From positions 1-42,555 of the forward strand of contig JARKPK010000031.1 of NCBI GenBank assembly GCA_029975295.1: 42,555 bases of DNA, in the 5' to 3' direction. Under the pieces are notes generated by a model, which saw only the letters and a list, made by a program, of their open reading frames with translations, was not told the DNA's origin and searched no databases. Position numbers and translations under genes: made by a program. Each line of letters begins with the position of its first letter. Position 1 is the first letter of the stretch. Below are positions 33,476 through 41,074 of the stretch, in pieces. Origin of the DNA: Thermoguttaceae bacterium. GTDB taxonomy: Bacteria; Planctomycetota; Planctomycetia; Pirellulales; Thermoguttaceae.

Positions 33476-34501
33476 CTAAGCGGCGATATCCCGCTCGCGG
33501 TGACGCGGAAGGCGGATTCGGCCCTGAGCGGCCAGGCGACGCGCGGTTTCGGCCACCTCGGCGCGGGCGTCTTCCACATCGCTTAAGCGGATGACGCCGG
33601 GCAACTCGATTGCCTCGCGCAGCGCGGCGGCTTGCTCGATGGGCAAGCGGCCGAGGAGCCGAGTGACCAACCGCGGCGGCGCGCCGATCAGCGCCACTTG
33701 CGTCAGCTCGTCGCCGGCCGTGCGGAAGACCAGCGCCAACGAAGCGTCGTCGAGAAGGCTCAAATCGTCGAAATCGACGCCGGGCGGGGCGAATCGCTCG
33801 GCCAGCTTCGGATCGTGAGCGTTGAGGTTCTCGAGAATCTGCATGCCCACCGGCCCGGCACACGACTGGAGAATGCCGGAAACGGCTCCGATGCCCGCCA
33901 CGCGCCGCCGCTGCATCGGCACTTGCTTGTTCAATCGCGATTGCAGCGCGGCCTCAACCTCGGCCAACACTTCCGGATCGATCTCCTCCAGATCGATCAG
34001 CCGGCGAACCACTTCGGCTTGCAAGCCCGATGGGAGCCGCACCAGCACGGCGCCCGACTGCTCCGGCGTGAGATGAGCTAGAACCAGGGCGATGGTTTGC
34101 GGCAACTCGATGCTCAACAGGCTGGCCAGTTTGTCGGCCTCGGCGTCGGCCAAAGCGGCGAAGGGGCGCGGGCCGCTGGGGGCGGATTGAGCGGCCGAAC
34201 GCGGCTTGCTCGAAGCCAGCCCGAGCCGCGCCGCCAGATCGGCATCGAGTTCGACACCGCTGCCGGCCGTGCGCCGCACCGCGTCGGGCGGGGCCGTCGT
34301 CGCTTGGCGGCCGGCGCGCTGGAACTCGTCGAGAACCTGCCGCTGTTCTTCAGGATCGATCGGGCCGAGCCGGCGCATCATGCGGCGGACTTCGGCGGTG
34401 CGCGCCGGGCCGATCTGCCGAAGCAGCGCCTCGGCAGCGCTGGGCTGAAGGCTCGACACGAGAATGGCGACTTTCCGAATGCCTTGTTCCGTTGCGTCCA
34501 T
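33476..34501 (-). CDS. fliG: Flagellar motor switch protein FliG
   Basis: A 341-residue FliG, the C-ring protein that takes up torque from the stator. The N-domain starts IRKVAILVSSLQPSAAEALL and PARTAEVRRMM. The middle domain has LPQTIALVLAHLTPEQSGAVL; the usual EHPQ motif reads ELPQ (132-135), so the His is replaced by Leu. The C-domain has FDDLSLLDDASLALVFRTAG, where the charged residues that face MotA are partly different from E. coli. The C-terminus is a basic extension (RIRLPRHRERDIAA). The gene lies between fliF and fliH. Confidence 0.93.
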   Translation of the reverse strand: MDATEQGIRKVAILVSSLQPSAAEALLRQIGPARTAEVRRMMRRLGPIDPEEQRQVLDEFQRAGRQATTAPPDAVRRTAGSGVELDADLAARLGLASSKPRSAAQSAPSGPRPFAALADAEADKLASLLSIELPQTIALVLAHLTPEQSGAVLVRLPSGLQAEVVRRLIDLEEIDPEVLAEVEAALQSRLNKQVPMQRRRVAGIGAVSGILQSCAGPVGMQILENLNAHDPKLAERFAPPGVDFDDLSLLDDASLALVFRTAGDELTQVALIGAPPRLVTRLLGRLPIEQAAALREAIELPGVIRLSDVEDARAEVAETARRLAAQGRIRLPRHRERDIAA

Positions 34502-34561
34502 GCTTCTCTTCCGTCAACCTCTCCGCGCAATCGTTCTTTTGAAGTTGCATCGACCAAGGTC

Positions 34562-36226
34562 TTAGTTCGAGTTGCTGATCCACGATTTGAGAATGTTCGC
34601 CGCCACGTCGGGGTCCTCCTGAACGAGTTCCGAAAGCTCGTCGCGCAACGATTTGCCGGTTTGGAAGCGGCGCAGACGATTGGCCGACGCCGCGTCGTCG
34701 GCCGCCGGCTCTTCGTCGGCTCCTGTGCCGGCCGCCAACTTCGGGCCGGCGGGCGCCGACGGCAGCGGCAGGGCCGTCGCATTGCCTTGAGGCACGGCTT
34801 TGGCGAGCGAGCGGAGCATGCCGATGGCCGCCAGCGCCACGGCAATCACCCCCAGCGTGCTCCAGTGTTCGAGCAGCCAGTTGAGCGCCTGCGGTCCGAT
34901 GCCCGGCCCGGCCGGTTCCGGCAGCTTGATGTCGGTAAAGTCGGTGACGGTCACCAGCTCGGTGGCGTCGGCGACGCCCTCGACCGGCGGCAGCAATCCG
35001 GCGACATGTTTGCGGATCTTCGTCATTTCCTCTTGCGCGATGGTGCGCAGATCGGCGTCGGCCGGTTTTTTCGGTTCGTCGCCCGGCGTGTCGTTGCGGT
35101 CGTGCCAGAGCTTCTCGAAGTAGCTGCGGGGCACGCCCACGGCCACGCTGACGCGCTTGGGCGTCAGGCCGATCGTCTCTTTCTCGACCTGTTTGCCGCC
35201 CACAAGGTTGATGGTTTCCGTCTCGCTTTCTTCGCCCTCTTCTTTAGTTCCTCGGGCGGCGGCAATGGCGGCCGGAGCGTTGGCTTGTTGGCTGGCGTAG
35301 CCCGGCCTGCCGGCGGGCCCGGCCGAGTCGCGGCTGTGCGTCGAAGACTTTTCGCTGGTTCGCCAGGCGACGGCTTTGGGATCGTGTTGAATCTCTCGCG
35401 TGCGGTTGAGCTTTTCGCGGTCGAGCACAACCGTCGGCTCAACCGTGACATGAGGCACGTAGCTGAGAGCGCTGAGGATCTTCTCTTTCAGCCGTTTTTC
35501 GTGCAGGCCTTGAAGGGTCAGATAAAGGCCGTTCTCCGCGCCGCCGTCGGGCGAATCGCCCACGTACACGCGTCCGTTGAGATCGGCGATGGTGACGTTT
35601 TCCGGCTTCAGGCCCGGCACCGCGCCCGAAACCAGATGCCGGATCGAGGCCACTTTGTTGTCGTCGAGTTGAGTTTCGCCGATCGGTTTGACGCTGACCG
35701 AGGCGGTGGTGTACTTCTCTCGATTCAGTCCGCCCTTGGTCTCCGTGGCGTAGATCACCGAGGCGCACTCGATGCCGGGCATTCGTCCGATGATCAGAGC
35801 CAGTTCCTCTTGCAGGGCGATTTTCGTCCGCTCGCGGCGTTCTTCGCTAGAGACGAACGGATTGCCGCTTTCGTTCGACAACCGATTGAACGCGCTGCCG
35901 AAGTTGGGCGGCAGGGCCCGCTCGGCGGCCAGGGCGGCCATGTAGGTCGATTCTTGCCCGCGCGGCACGAACACCTGCGTGCCGCGAATTTCGAAGTTGG
36001 TCAGTTTGGCTTTGCCGAAGGCCGCGGTCATCGCTTGCAAGTGCGAGGCCGGAACCGGCATGCCGTGCATCAGGTCCACTTCTGGCCCGGCCACCCGCCC
36101 GGTAAAGAGATAGGACGCGGCGACCACCACGGCGGCCAGCAACAAGGCGGTGGTGACCCGCGCGCCGATGGTCATCGATCGGAACAGATCGTTCAGTTGC
36201 TCAATCAATCGGTTGATCGTGTCCAC
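34562..36226 (-). CDS. fliF: Flagellar MS-ring protein FliF
   Basis: A 554-residue FliF, which forms the MS ring in the inner membrane. The start is a GTG at 36226 with AAGGAATC upstream. A first membrane helix is at about 22-43 (VTTALLLAAVVVAASYLF), followed by YscJ-like ring-building motifs (EIRGTQVFVPRGQ, AERALPPNFGSAF, RTKIALQEELALIIGRMPG, ASVSVKPIGE). A second helix lies near residues 447-468 (HWSTLGVIAVALAAIGMLRS). The tail ending LRDELSELVQEDPDVAANIL is the FliG-binding helix. A low-complexity insert with Ala/Glu precedes the second helix. Length is normal. Confidence 0.96.
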   Translation of the reverse strand: MDTINRLIEQLNDLFRSMTIGARVTTALLLAAVVVAASYLFTGRVAGPEVDLMHGMPVPASHLQAMTAAFGKAKLTNFEIRGTQVFVPRGQESTYMAALAAERALPPNFGSAFNRLSNESGNPFVSSEERRERTKIALQEELALIIGRMPGIECASVIYATETKGGLNREKYTTASVSVKPIGETQLDDNKVASIRHLVSGAVPGLKPENVTIADLNGRVYVGDSPDGGAENGLYLTLQGLHEKRLKEKILSALSYVPHVTVEPTVVLDREKLNRTREIQHDPKAVAWRTSEKSSTHSRDSAGPAGRPGYASQQANAPAAIAAARGTKEEGEESETETINLVGGKQVEKETIGLTPKRVSVAVGVPRSYFEKLWHDRNDTPGDEPKKPADADLRTIAQEEMTKIRKHVAGLLPPVEGVADATELVTVTDFTDIKLPEPAGPGIGPQALNWLLEHWSTLGVIAVALAAIGMLRSLAKAVPQGNATALPLPSAPAGPKLAAGTGADEEPAADDAASANRLRRFQTGKSLRDELSELVQEDPDVAANILKSWISNSN

Positions 36227-36304
36227 GCTCTGTGATTCCTTCGTGTCCGAGGGACTTCGGCGGCTGCGTCATGCGGCCGCCCCGCCCTGCTGCGAACCGG
36301 GCCG

Positions 36305-36601
36305 TCAGATTCGGATGGCTTGCACTTCCTCGAACGCTTGCACCAGTTTGTTGCGCACCTGCAACATCATGCGGAAGGCGATGTCGGCCTTCTGCACGGC
36401 GGTGAGCACCTCGGCCGGATTGACGTCGCCGCCAACGGCCAATTGCTCGACGGCTTGATCGGCCGCCGCTTGCATGGCGTTGACTTCATCGATCGATTTC
36501 AACAGGTAGTCGCGAAAGGTCGGACCACCCGCCGCAGCCGCGTCGCCGGCCGGGGCAATCCCGCCCGGCGTTTGCAGCGAAAGACCTTGAATCGGACTCA
36601 T
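36305..36601 (-). CDS. fliE: Flagellar hook-basal body complex protein FliE
   Basis: A 98-residue FliE, the MS ring-rod adapter. It starts after GAGGTGA. The family core is FRDYLLKSIDEVNAMQAAAD, QLAVGGDVNPAEVLTAVQKA and DIAFRMMLQVRNKLVQAFEE. Length matches the usual 95-105. The gene is 60 bases after flgC and 78 bases before fliF. Confidence 0.95.
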   Translation of the reverse strand: MSPIQGLSLQTPGGIAPAGDAAAAGGPTFRDYLLKSIDEVNAMQAAADQAVEQLAVGGDVNPAEVLTAVQKADIAFRMMLQVRNKLVQAFEEVQAIRI

Positions 36602-36661
36602 CGCGGTTCACCTCGATCTTTACGCCGACCCTTCCCCGTCGCCGGGTGCGGCCGGCCGACC

Positions 36662-37081
36662 TTACGCCAGGATCTTCAGTGTTTGGTTGAGCAAGTCCTT
36701 GCTGATGTCCATGGCGCCCAAGTTCGCCTCGTAGGCCCGGGCCGCTTCCAAGGCGTCGGTGAATTCGGTCATCATGTTCACGTTGGGGTAGGCGACGTAT
36801 CCCGCTTTCGGACCTTCCTTCACGGCGTCGGGATGATTGGGTTCGTACTTCCACAGCGGTTCGACCGGATCGACCTCGACTTGACCCACCCGCACCCCGG
36901 CGGCGCCCTTGCCGCCAACCGAATCGTCCGTCTCGAAGACGACGAATCGGGGCTGGTAGGGTTCGGGCTCGCCCTTCTCGTTGTGCGTGGTGGAGATGTT
37001 GGCCAAGTTGCTGGAAATGGCGTTCATCCGCATGCGCTGAGCCGCCAAGCCGCTGGCGCTGATGTCGAGCGATGGAAACAT
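36662..37081 (-). CDS. flgC: Flagellar proximal rod protein FlgC
   Basis: A 139-residue FlgC. The N-terminus MFPSLDISASGLAAQRMRMN and ISSNLANISTTHNEKGEP is canonical, and the C-terminus GYVAYPNVNMMTEFTDALEA, AARAYEANLGAMDISKDLL matches the rod protein family. An AGGAG site is 9 bases before the ATG. The gene lies 102 bases after flgB. Confidence 0.96.
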   Translation of the reverse strand: MFPSLDISASGLAAQRMRMNAISSNLANISTTHNEKGEPEPYQPRFVVFETDDSVGGKGAAGVRVGQVEVDPVEPLWKYEPNHPDAVKEGPKAGYVAYPNVNMMTEFTDALEAARAYEANLGAMDISKDLLNQTLKILA

Positions 37082-37183
37082 GCCGCAACACTCCTATTCC
37101 GCGATTCGATGCCGAGGGGATTCTGCCGTTCAATTCCCGGGGGCCGTGCCCGGCCGGCGCCGTTCGGGCGACGGCGCAGCCGC

Positions 37184-37600
37184 TTAGAGCCGCCCGCCAA
37201 TCGCCGTCTGCAACTGCCGAAACTGATGGACCATGATCTGCAACGCCAAATTGTGCTGCACCTGGTTCTTGACCATCTCCGACACCTGATACTCCATGCC
37301 CACCTTGCTTTCGTCGTGCAGCATGACGGTCGGGGTGTTCTGCGCCGTGACGGCCAGCGGTTCGGCCCCGGCCGCGCCGACTTCACCTGGCGAAACGGGC
37401 GACGGGCGATGCTTCGCCTCGATTGCGCCGCGAAGCCGCTTTTGGAAGTCGGCCACCGCCAAATCCCGCGCCTTGTAGCCGGGCGTGTCGATATTGGCGA
37501 TGTTGCCCGCCAGCACGTTGTGCCGCGCTTGCGTAAAGCTGACGACCTGCTCCAACACCGGAATCGTCGTCGATTGAAACAGTCCGGTCGAAGTGTTCAT
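37184..37600 (-). CDS. flgB: Flagellar proximal rod protein FlgB
   Basis: A 138-residue FlgB, first gene of the structural operon. The ATG at 37600 follows CAGGAAAG; the frame is open to 38017 but the upstream part has no protein-like features and covers the promoter. The core reads VLEQVVSFTQARHNVLAGN, IANIDTPGYKARDLAVADFQ, and the C-terminus YQVSEMVKNQVQHNLALQI, all typical. The sigma-54 promoter lies about 93 bases of leader upstream. Confidence 0.95.
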   Translation of the reverse strand: MNTSTGLFQSTTIPVLEQVVSFTQARHNVLAGNIANIDTPGYKARDLAVADFQKRLRGAIEAKHRPSPVSPGEVGAAGAEPLAVTAQNTPTVMLHDESKVGMEYQVSEMVKNQVQHNLALQIMVHQFRQLQTAIGGRL

Positions 37601-37703
37601 CTTTCCTGCCGCGCCTTGTTCTCGGCGGAGCGGCCCCCGGCGGGCGAAGCGCACAACAGCGCGTCGTTCGCCGGAGGTTCGTCCGTTCGCTATCGTTGTT
37701 CCA

Positions 37704-37719
37704 TGCAAGCGGCGTGCCG
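37704..37719 (-). promoter_or_regulatory. Sigma-54 (-24/-12) promoter of the flgB operon
   Basis: Read on the minus strand the element is CGGCACG-CCGC-TTGCA. It matches the consensus TGGCACG-N4-TTGC(A/T) at all fixed positions except the first T. The invariant GG (37718-37717) and GC (37706-37705) are separated by exactly 10 bases, as sigma-54 requires. The predicted start of transcription is near 37693, about 93 bases before the flgB ATG. The gene just upstream encodes a GAFTGA-containing sigma-54 activator. Confidence 0.8.
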
Positions 37720-37841
37720 TCGTTCGCCGAGGTCGCCGGCGATGCCTCGGCAACGGCGCCGTTGGTTCGTTTCGTGGGTTTCCCTTAAGTTCTGTCGCCG
37801 CCGCTTCCGATAATTCGGCCGTCACCAATCGGCCAAACCTC

Positions 37842-37917
37842 CTGCCGGTTCCTCCGGCAGAAACTGCGCCAAGGCCGACCGGCAGATTCTGCCGTTCGCG
37901 GCGCTTCGTCGCTGCCG
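37842..37917 (-). promoter_or_regulatory. Candidate enhancer: clustered CTGCCG dyads
   Basis: Five copies of the hexamer CTGCCG or its complement CGGCAG begin at 37842, 37855, 37880, 37889 and 37912. They form two perfect inverted repeats: CTGCCGG-5-CCGGCAG (37842-37860) and CGGCAGA-T-TCTGCCG (37880-37894). The cluster lies 123-198 bp upstream of the -24 box, the usual distance for NtrC-type activators acting by looping. The binding protein is inferred to be the neighbouring regulator. Confidence 0.55.
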
Positions 37918-38112
37918 GGCCCGATGGCTTCCGGGCCGGGTTCTCTCCTCTTCGGCGATCACAATTGCGGCCGCGGCGATCCATGCGCCGATGCGGCGAC
38001 CAAATGGGTTGCTCCATTCACTCCTCTCGGTTGCGTCATCAACTTCACAAGTTGTTCCAGCCGATCGGGCGGAGGCCGCAGGGGCTTCGCCCGATTGTCC
38101 GGGGTGTGCTCG

Positions 38113-38133
38113 CTGCCGCTTCGGCCGCGGCAG
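38113..38133 (-). terminator. Hairpin after the response regulator gene
   Basis: CTGCCGC (38113-38119) pairs perfectly with GCGGCAG (38127-38133) over a 7-base loop, 16-36 bases past the regulator stop. There is no T-run, so it would be at best a weak or Rho-assisted terminator; it may instead be another activator dyad. Confidence 0.3.
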
Positions 38134-38148
38134 AGTCGCTGTTGGCGC

Positions 38149-39585
38149 TCAACGTTGTACGAACGATTTCTCCCGCGGGGCATAGCCGTACTGGCGCAGC
38201 TTGCCGGTGAGCGTTCGGACGCCGATGCCCAAGGCCTGGGCGGTTTTGGCTCGATGCCCGCCGAATCGCTCGAGCGTGGCCTCGATCAAACGCCGTTCCA
38301 TCTCCTGCAAACTGACGCTCTCGACCTCGATCGCCGCGCTTGGGGCCGCGGGCGGTTCGCTCCGCCGGCCCGGGGCGTTGACATCGCCGGGCAGCGCCAT
38401 GATCCAGCGTTGCAGTTCGTCGGCGGAGACGGGCTGTCCGGTGTTGAGCACGGCCGCCCGAGTCACCAGGTTTTCCAACTCACGGACGTTGCCCGGCCAG
38501 TGATATTCCATCAGCAACTCGGTGGCCGACGGTTCGAGCGCGCAGGGCGCCCGCATCAGCCGTTCGGCGCAGCGTTCGAAGAAGTACTGGGCCAACTCGG
38601 GTATGTCTTCGCGGCGTTCGCGCAGCGGGGGCACCACCAGCGGCACGACCGCCAGGCGGAAGTACAGGTCTTCGCGGAATCGGCCGGCGGCCACTTCGCC
38701 CTGAAGGTTGCGATTGGTGGTGGCCAGCACGCGGACGTCGACGCGCTGGGTTCGGCTCGACCCGACCCGCTCGAACGCCCTCTCCTGCAAAACGCGCAGC
38801 AGTTTGGCCTGCAAATTCAGATCGATTTCGGTCACTTCGTCAAGCAGGATCGTTCCCCCGTCGGCGGCCTCGAACCGCCCGACGCGGGCGCTGTCGGCCC
38901 CGGTGAAGGCGCCTTTCTCGTGCCCGAACAATTCGCTTTCCATCAACTGGGCGGAGAGCGCCGGGCAATTGAGGCTGACTAGGGGTTTGTCGCAGCGGGG
39001 GCTCGATGCGTGCAGGGCGCGGGCCACCAGCTCTTTGCCGGTGCCGCTTTCGCCGATGATCAACACGGTTACCGGCGTCGGCCCGATTTGCAGAATCCGT
39101 TGGCGCAATTGCTGCATTGCCCGAGAACTGCCGATCATGGCCGGCTGATGCTCGTCCGCCCGCGCCGCTTCCGCCTGGCGCAGCATCCGGCCGTGCTGCA
39201 AGGCGCGAGCCACCAACTGCTCGATCCGATCGGCCGAGAAGGGCTTTTCGAGATAATCGAATGCGCCGTGGCGCATGGCCTCGACGGCCGTGGCCACCGT
39301 GGCGTAGGCGGTCATCATGATCACCTGACCGGGGAACCGGCGCAGTTGGAGCTGGCGAATGAACTCCAATCCGTCCATGCCCGGCATGTTCAGATCGGTC
39401 ACCACGCAGTCGAAGGCTTCGGCGGCCGTGCGGGCCAGCGCCTCGGCCGCGCCGCAGCAGCATTCCACGGCGTGCCCGGCTTGGCGCAAGACGAAGGCCG
39501 TCGACTCGCGGGCTTCGGGATGATCGTCAACGATCAATACGCGGCCGGTGGTTCGGGTTCGGGGTGTTTGCCCAAGTGTGTTCAT
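38149..39585 (-). CDS. NtrC-family sigma-54 response regulator (FlgR/FlrC-like)
   Basis: A 478-residue enhancer-binding protein. The receiver domain has the acidic pair at 20-21 (VLIVDDH), the phosphorylated Asp64 (VVTDLNMPGMDG) and Lys114 (YLEKPFS). The AAA+ domain has Walker A GESGTGKE (178-185), ESELFGHEKGAFTGA with the sigma-54 contact GAFTGA at 225-230, and Walker B GGTILLDE (243-250). The arginine region is VPPLRERREDIPELA, followed by YHWPGNVRELENLVTRA. The C-terminus is a Fis-type helix-turn-helix (ERRLIEATLERFGGHRAKTA, LGIGVRTLTGKLRQYGY). It overlaps the kinase gene by 4 bases and ends 548 bases before flgB. Position and domain content make it the likely activator of the flagellar promoter. 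Confidence 0.95.
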   Translation of the reverse strand: MNTLGQTPRTRTTGRVLIVDDHPEARESTAFVLRQAGHAVECCCGAAEALARTAAEAFDCVVTDLNMPGMDGLEFIRQLQLRRFPGQVIMMTAYATVATAVEAMRHGAFDYLEKPFSADRIEQLVARALQHGRMLRQAEAARADEHQPAMIGSSRAMQQLRQRILQIGPTPVTVLIIGESGTGKELVARALHASSPRCDKPLVSLNCPALSAQLMESELFGHEKGAFTGADSARVGRFEAADGGTILLDEVTEIDLNLQAKLLRVLQERAFERVGSSRTQRVDVRVLATTNRNLQGEVAAGRFREDLYFRLAVVPLVVPPLRERREDIPELAQYFFERCAERLMRAPCALEPSATELLMEYHWPGNVRELENLVTRAAVLNTGQPVSADELQRWIMALPGDVNAPGRRSEPPAAPSAAIEVESVSLQEMERRLIEATLERFGGHRAKTAQALGIGVRTLTGKLRQYGYAPREKSFVQR

Positions 39586-40595
39586 GCCGCCGCCTCCTGC
39601 GCCCGGGTCGGAAAGAAGAGTTCCACCAACGCGCCGCCTTCGGGCCGATTGCCGATGCTCGCCTCGCCGCCGTGGGCTTCGACGGCGCGGGCGACAATCG
39701 CCAAGCCCAGCCCGGTACCTTGCCGCTTGGTGGTGAAGAAGGGCTCGAAGGCGCGGTGCAACGCGTCGTCGCTCAACCCCGGACCGGAATCAGCCACTTC
39801 CACCGCCACGCCGTTGCCGCGGCGGCACGCGGCGATTTTCACCCGGCCGCCATCGGGCATGGCGTCGACGGCGTTGAGCACCAAGTTCATCAGGCAGCGC
39901 TGAATCATGTGTTCGTCGGCGATGAGCCGCAGGTCGGGCGGAATTTCCACCTCGGCCGACACCGACTGGGCCGAAAGCGTGGGGGCCAGCGTTTCGAGCA
40001 AGCCGGCGACCAGCGGCGCCAACCGAAACGGCCGCAATTGCACGGCGCGATCGGAGGCGAATTGCAGCAGGTCGTTCACGGTGCCGTCCACCGCGGTCAG
40101 GCCCGCCAGCGCCTTGTCGAGCACTTCCAGGCTGCCCGAATCGCCGCCGATGCGGCGCTGAAGCAGATCAAGGTAGAGCTTCACCGGCACCAAGCCGTTG
40201 CGCAGTTCATGGGCGACATGCGCGGCCATTTGCCCCAAGTCGGCTAGGCGGTTCTTGCGGGCCAGCTCGCGGTTCTTCACCTCCAGTTCGTCGGTCAGCC
40301 GACGGACCTCGGCGCGAAGCGCTTCGTGGGTGTGCTGAAGCCGTTCCGTGGCGGCGTTCCAAGCGGCCAACACCGCTTGCAACTCGCCCGGCGGCCATGC
40401 GGCCGGATTGCCGCCGGCGGCCTCGGGGGCGGCCCGCTCTGCGCGGTTCTTCAGGGGGTCAGCGGACTGAGTCATATTCGGAACCTCGGGAAAGCGAATG
40501 GTTTCGCTCTCGGCTTCGTCGCAGGGTCGCTCGGGCGGCGCGCCCATCGGCCCCGGGGCGCTTTTGTCGGGCGTCTCCTCAACCGGCGCTGACAT
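39582..40595 (-). CDS. Cytoplasmic sensor histidine kinase (FlgS/FlrB-like)
   Basis: A 337-residue kinase without membrane helices. The first 70 residues are disordered and acidic; residues 75-118 form a coiled coil (LQHTHEALRAEVRRL). The H-box is MAAHVAHELRNGLVPVKLYL with His129. The ATPase has NLVLNAVDAMPDGG (N), VADSGPGLSDD (G1) and GTGLGLAIVARAVEAHGG (G2). The absence of a periplasmic sensor fits FlgS/FlrB-type kinases that read the state of flagellar export from the cytoplasm. It overlaps the FlgN-like gene by 17 bases and the regulator by 4, so the three are co-translated. An internal Met41 is an alternative start. Confidence 0.93.
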   Translation of the reverse strand: MSAPVEETPDKSAPGPMGAPPERPCDEAESETIRFPEVPNMTQSADPLKNRAERAAPEAAGGNPAAWPPGELQAVLAAWNAATERLQHTHEALRAEVRRLTDELEVKNRELARKNRLADLGQMAAHVAHELRNGLVPVKLYLDLLQRRIGGDSGSLEVLDKALAGLTAVDGTVNDLLQFASDRAVQLRPFRLAPLVAGLLETLAPTLSAQSVSAEVEIPPDLRLIADEHMIQRCLMNLVLNAVDAMPDGGRVKIAACRRGNGVAVEVADSGPGLSDDALHRAFEPFFTTKRQGTGLGLAIVARAVEAHGGEASIGNRPEGGALVELFFPTRAQEAAA

Positions 40596-41031
40596 CCAAC
40601 TGACACGCCCCGTCTTGCGGGGGCTCTAGGTACGACTGCCGCGCCTGCGCGGCGCGGTGCGCGCCCTGCAATCGGTGCGCCACTTCGTCGCGACGCCGCG
40701 TAAGCAGCGCCTCGCCTTGTTTCTCACGATTCATCACTTCGGCCAGCAGCAACTCGCACTGCTCCGCCTCGTCGGCGCAACGCTGTTTCACTTCGGCGCT
40801 GCGCCAGCGGCGCGCCTCGGGAGGATCGCCGCGGAAGGGATCGAGCGCGCGCTCGATCCGCTGGAGCTGTTCGATCATCCGTTGCTTGACGACGAGAAGA
40901 TCGAGCAACCGCGTCATGTCGCCGCCGTCGATCAACTCCATCTGACGGTGCGACAGATCGCGCAGTTGCGTCAGGCAACTGCGTTTCGCCCGCAGAAACT
41001 CGTACAGGTGATCGGTGGGAAAGTCGTCCAT
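40579..41031 (-). CDS. FlgN-like flagellar chaperone
   Basis: A 150-residue, wholly helical protein. The ATG at 41031 is preferred to a TTG at 41043. The sequence LYEFLRAKRSCLTQLRDLSH, MELIDGGDMTRLLDLLVVKQ and MIEQLQRIERALDPF resembles FlgN, the export chaperone of the hook-filament junction proteins FlgK and FlgL. The similarity is in pattern only, as FlgN proteins diverge strongly. Its place before the kinase-regulator pair suggests coupling of export status with gene control. The C-terminal tail (PPQDGACQLDVSAG) is disordered. Confidence 0.65.
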   Translation of the reverse strand: MDDFPTDHLYEFLRAKRSCLTQLRDLSHRQMELIDGGDMTRLLDLLVVKQRMIEQLQRIERALDPFRGDPPEARRWRSAEVKQRCADEAEQCELLLAEVMNREKQGEALLTRRRDEVAHRLQGAHRAAQARQSYLEPPQDGACQLDVSAG

Positions 41032-41074
41032 GACTGGTCCCAATGCCGGGGCGGCCGCGCCGTCGCCCGGGAGG

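Larger units (their letters stand above)
37601..38148. other. Flagellar operon control region
   Basis: 548 bases between the response regulator gene (stop at 38149) and flgB. No gene is supported. It contains the sigma-54 promoter at 37704-37719, a cluster of CTGCCG/CGGCAG half-sites at 37842-37917 and a hairpin near the regulator stop at 38113-38133. In total I count eight copies of CTGCCG or CGGCAG in this gap. Confidence 0.8.
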
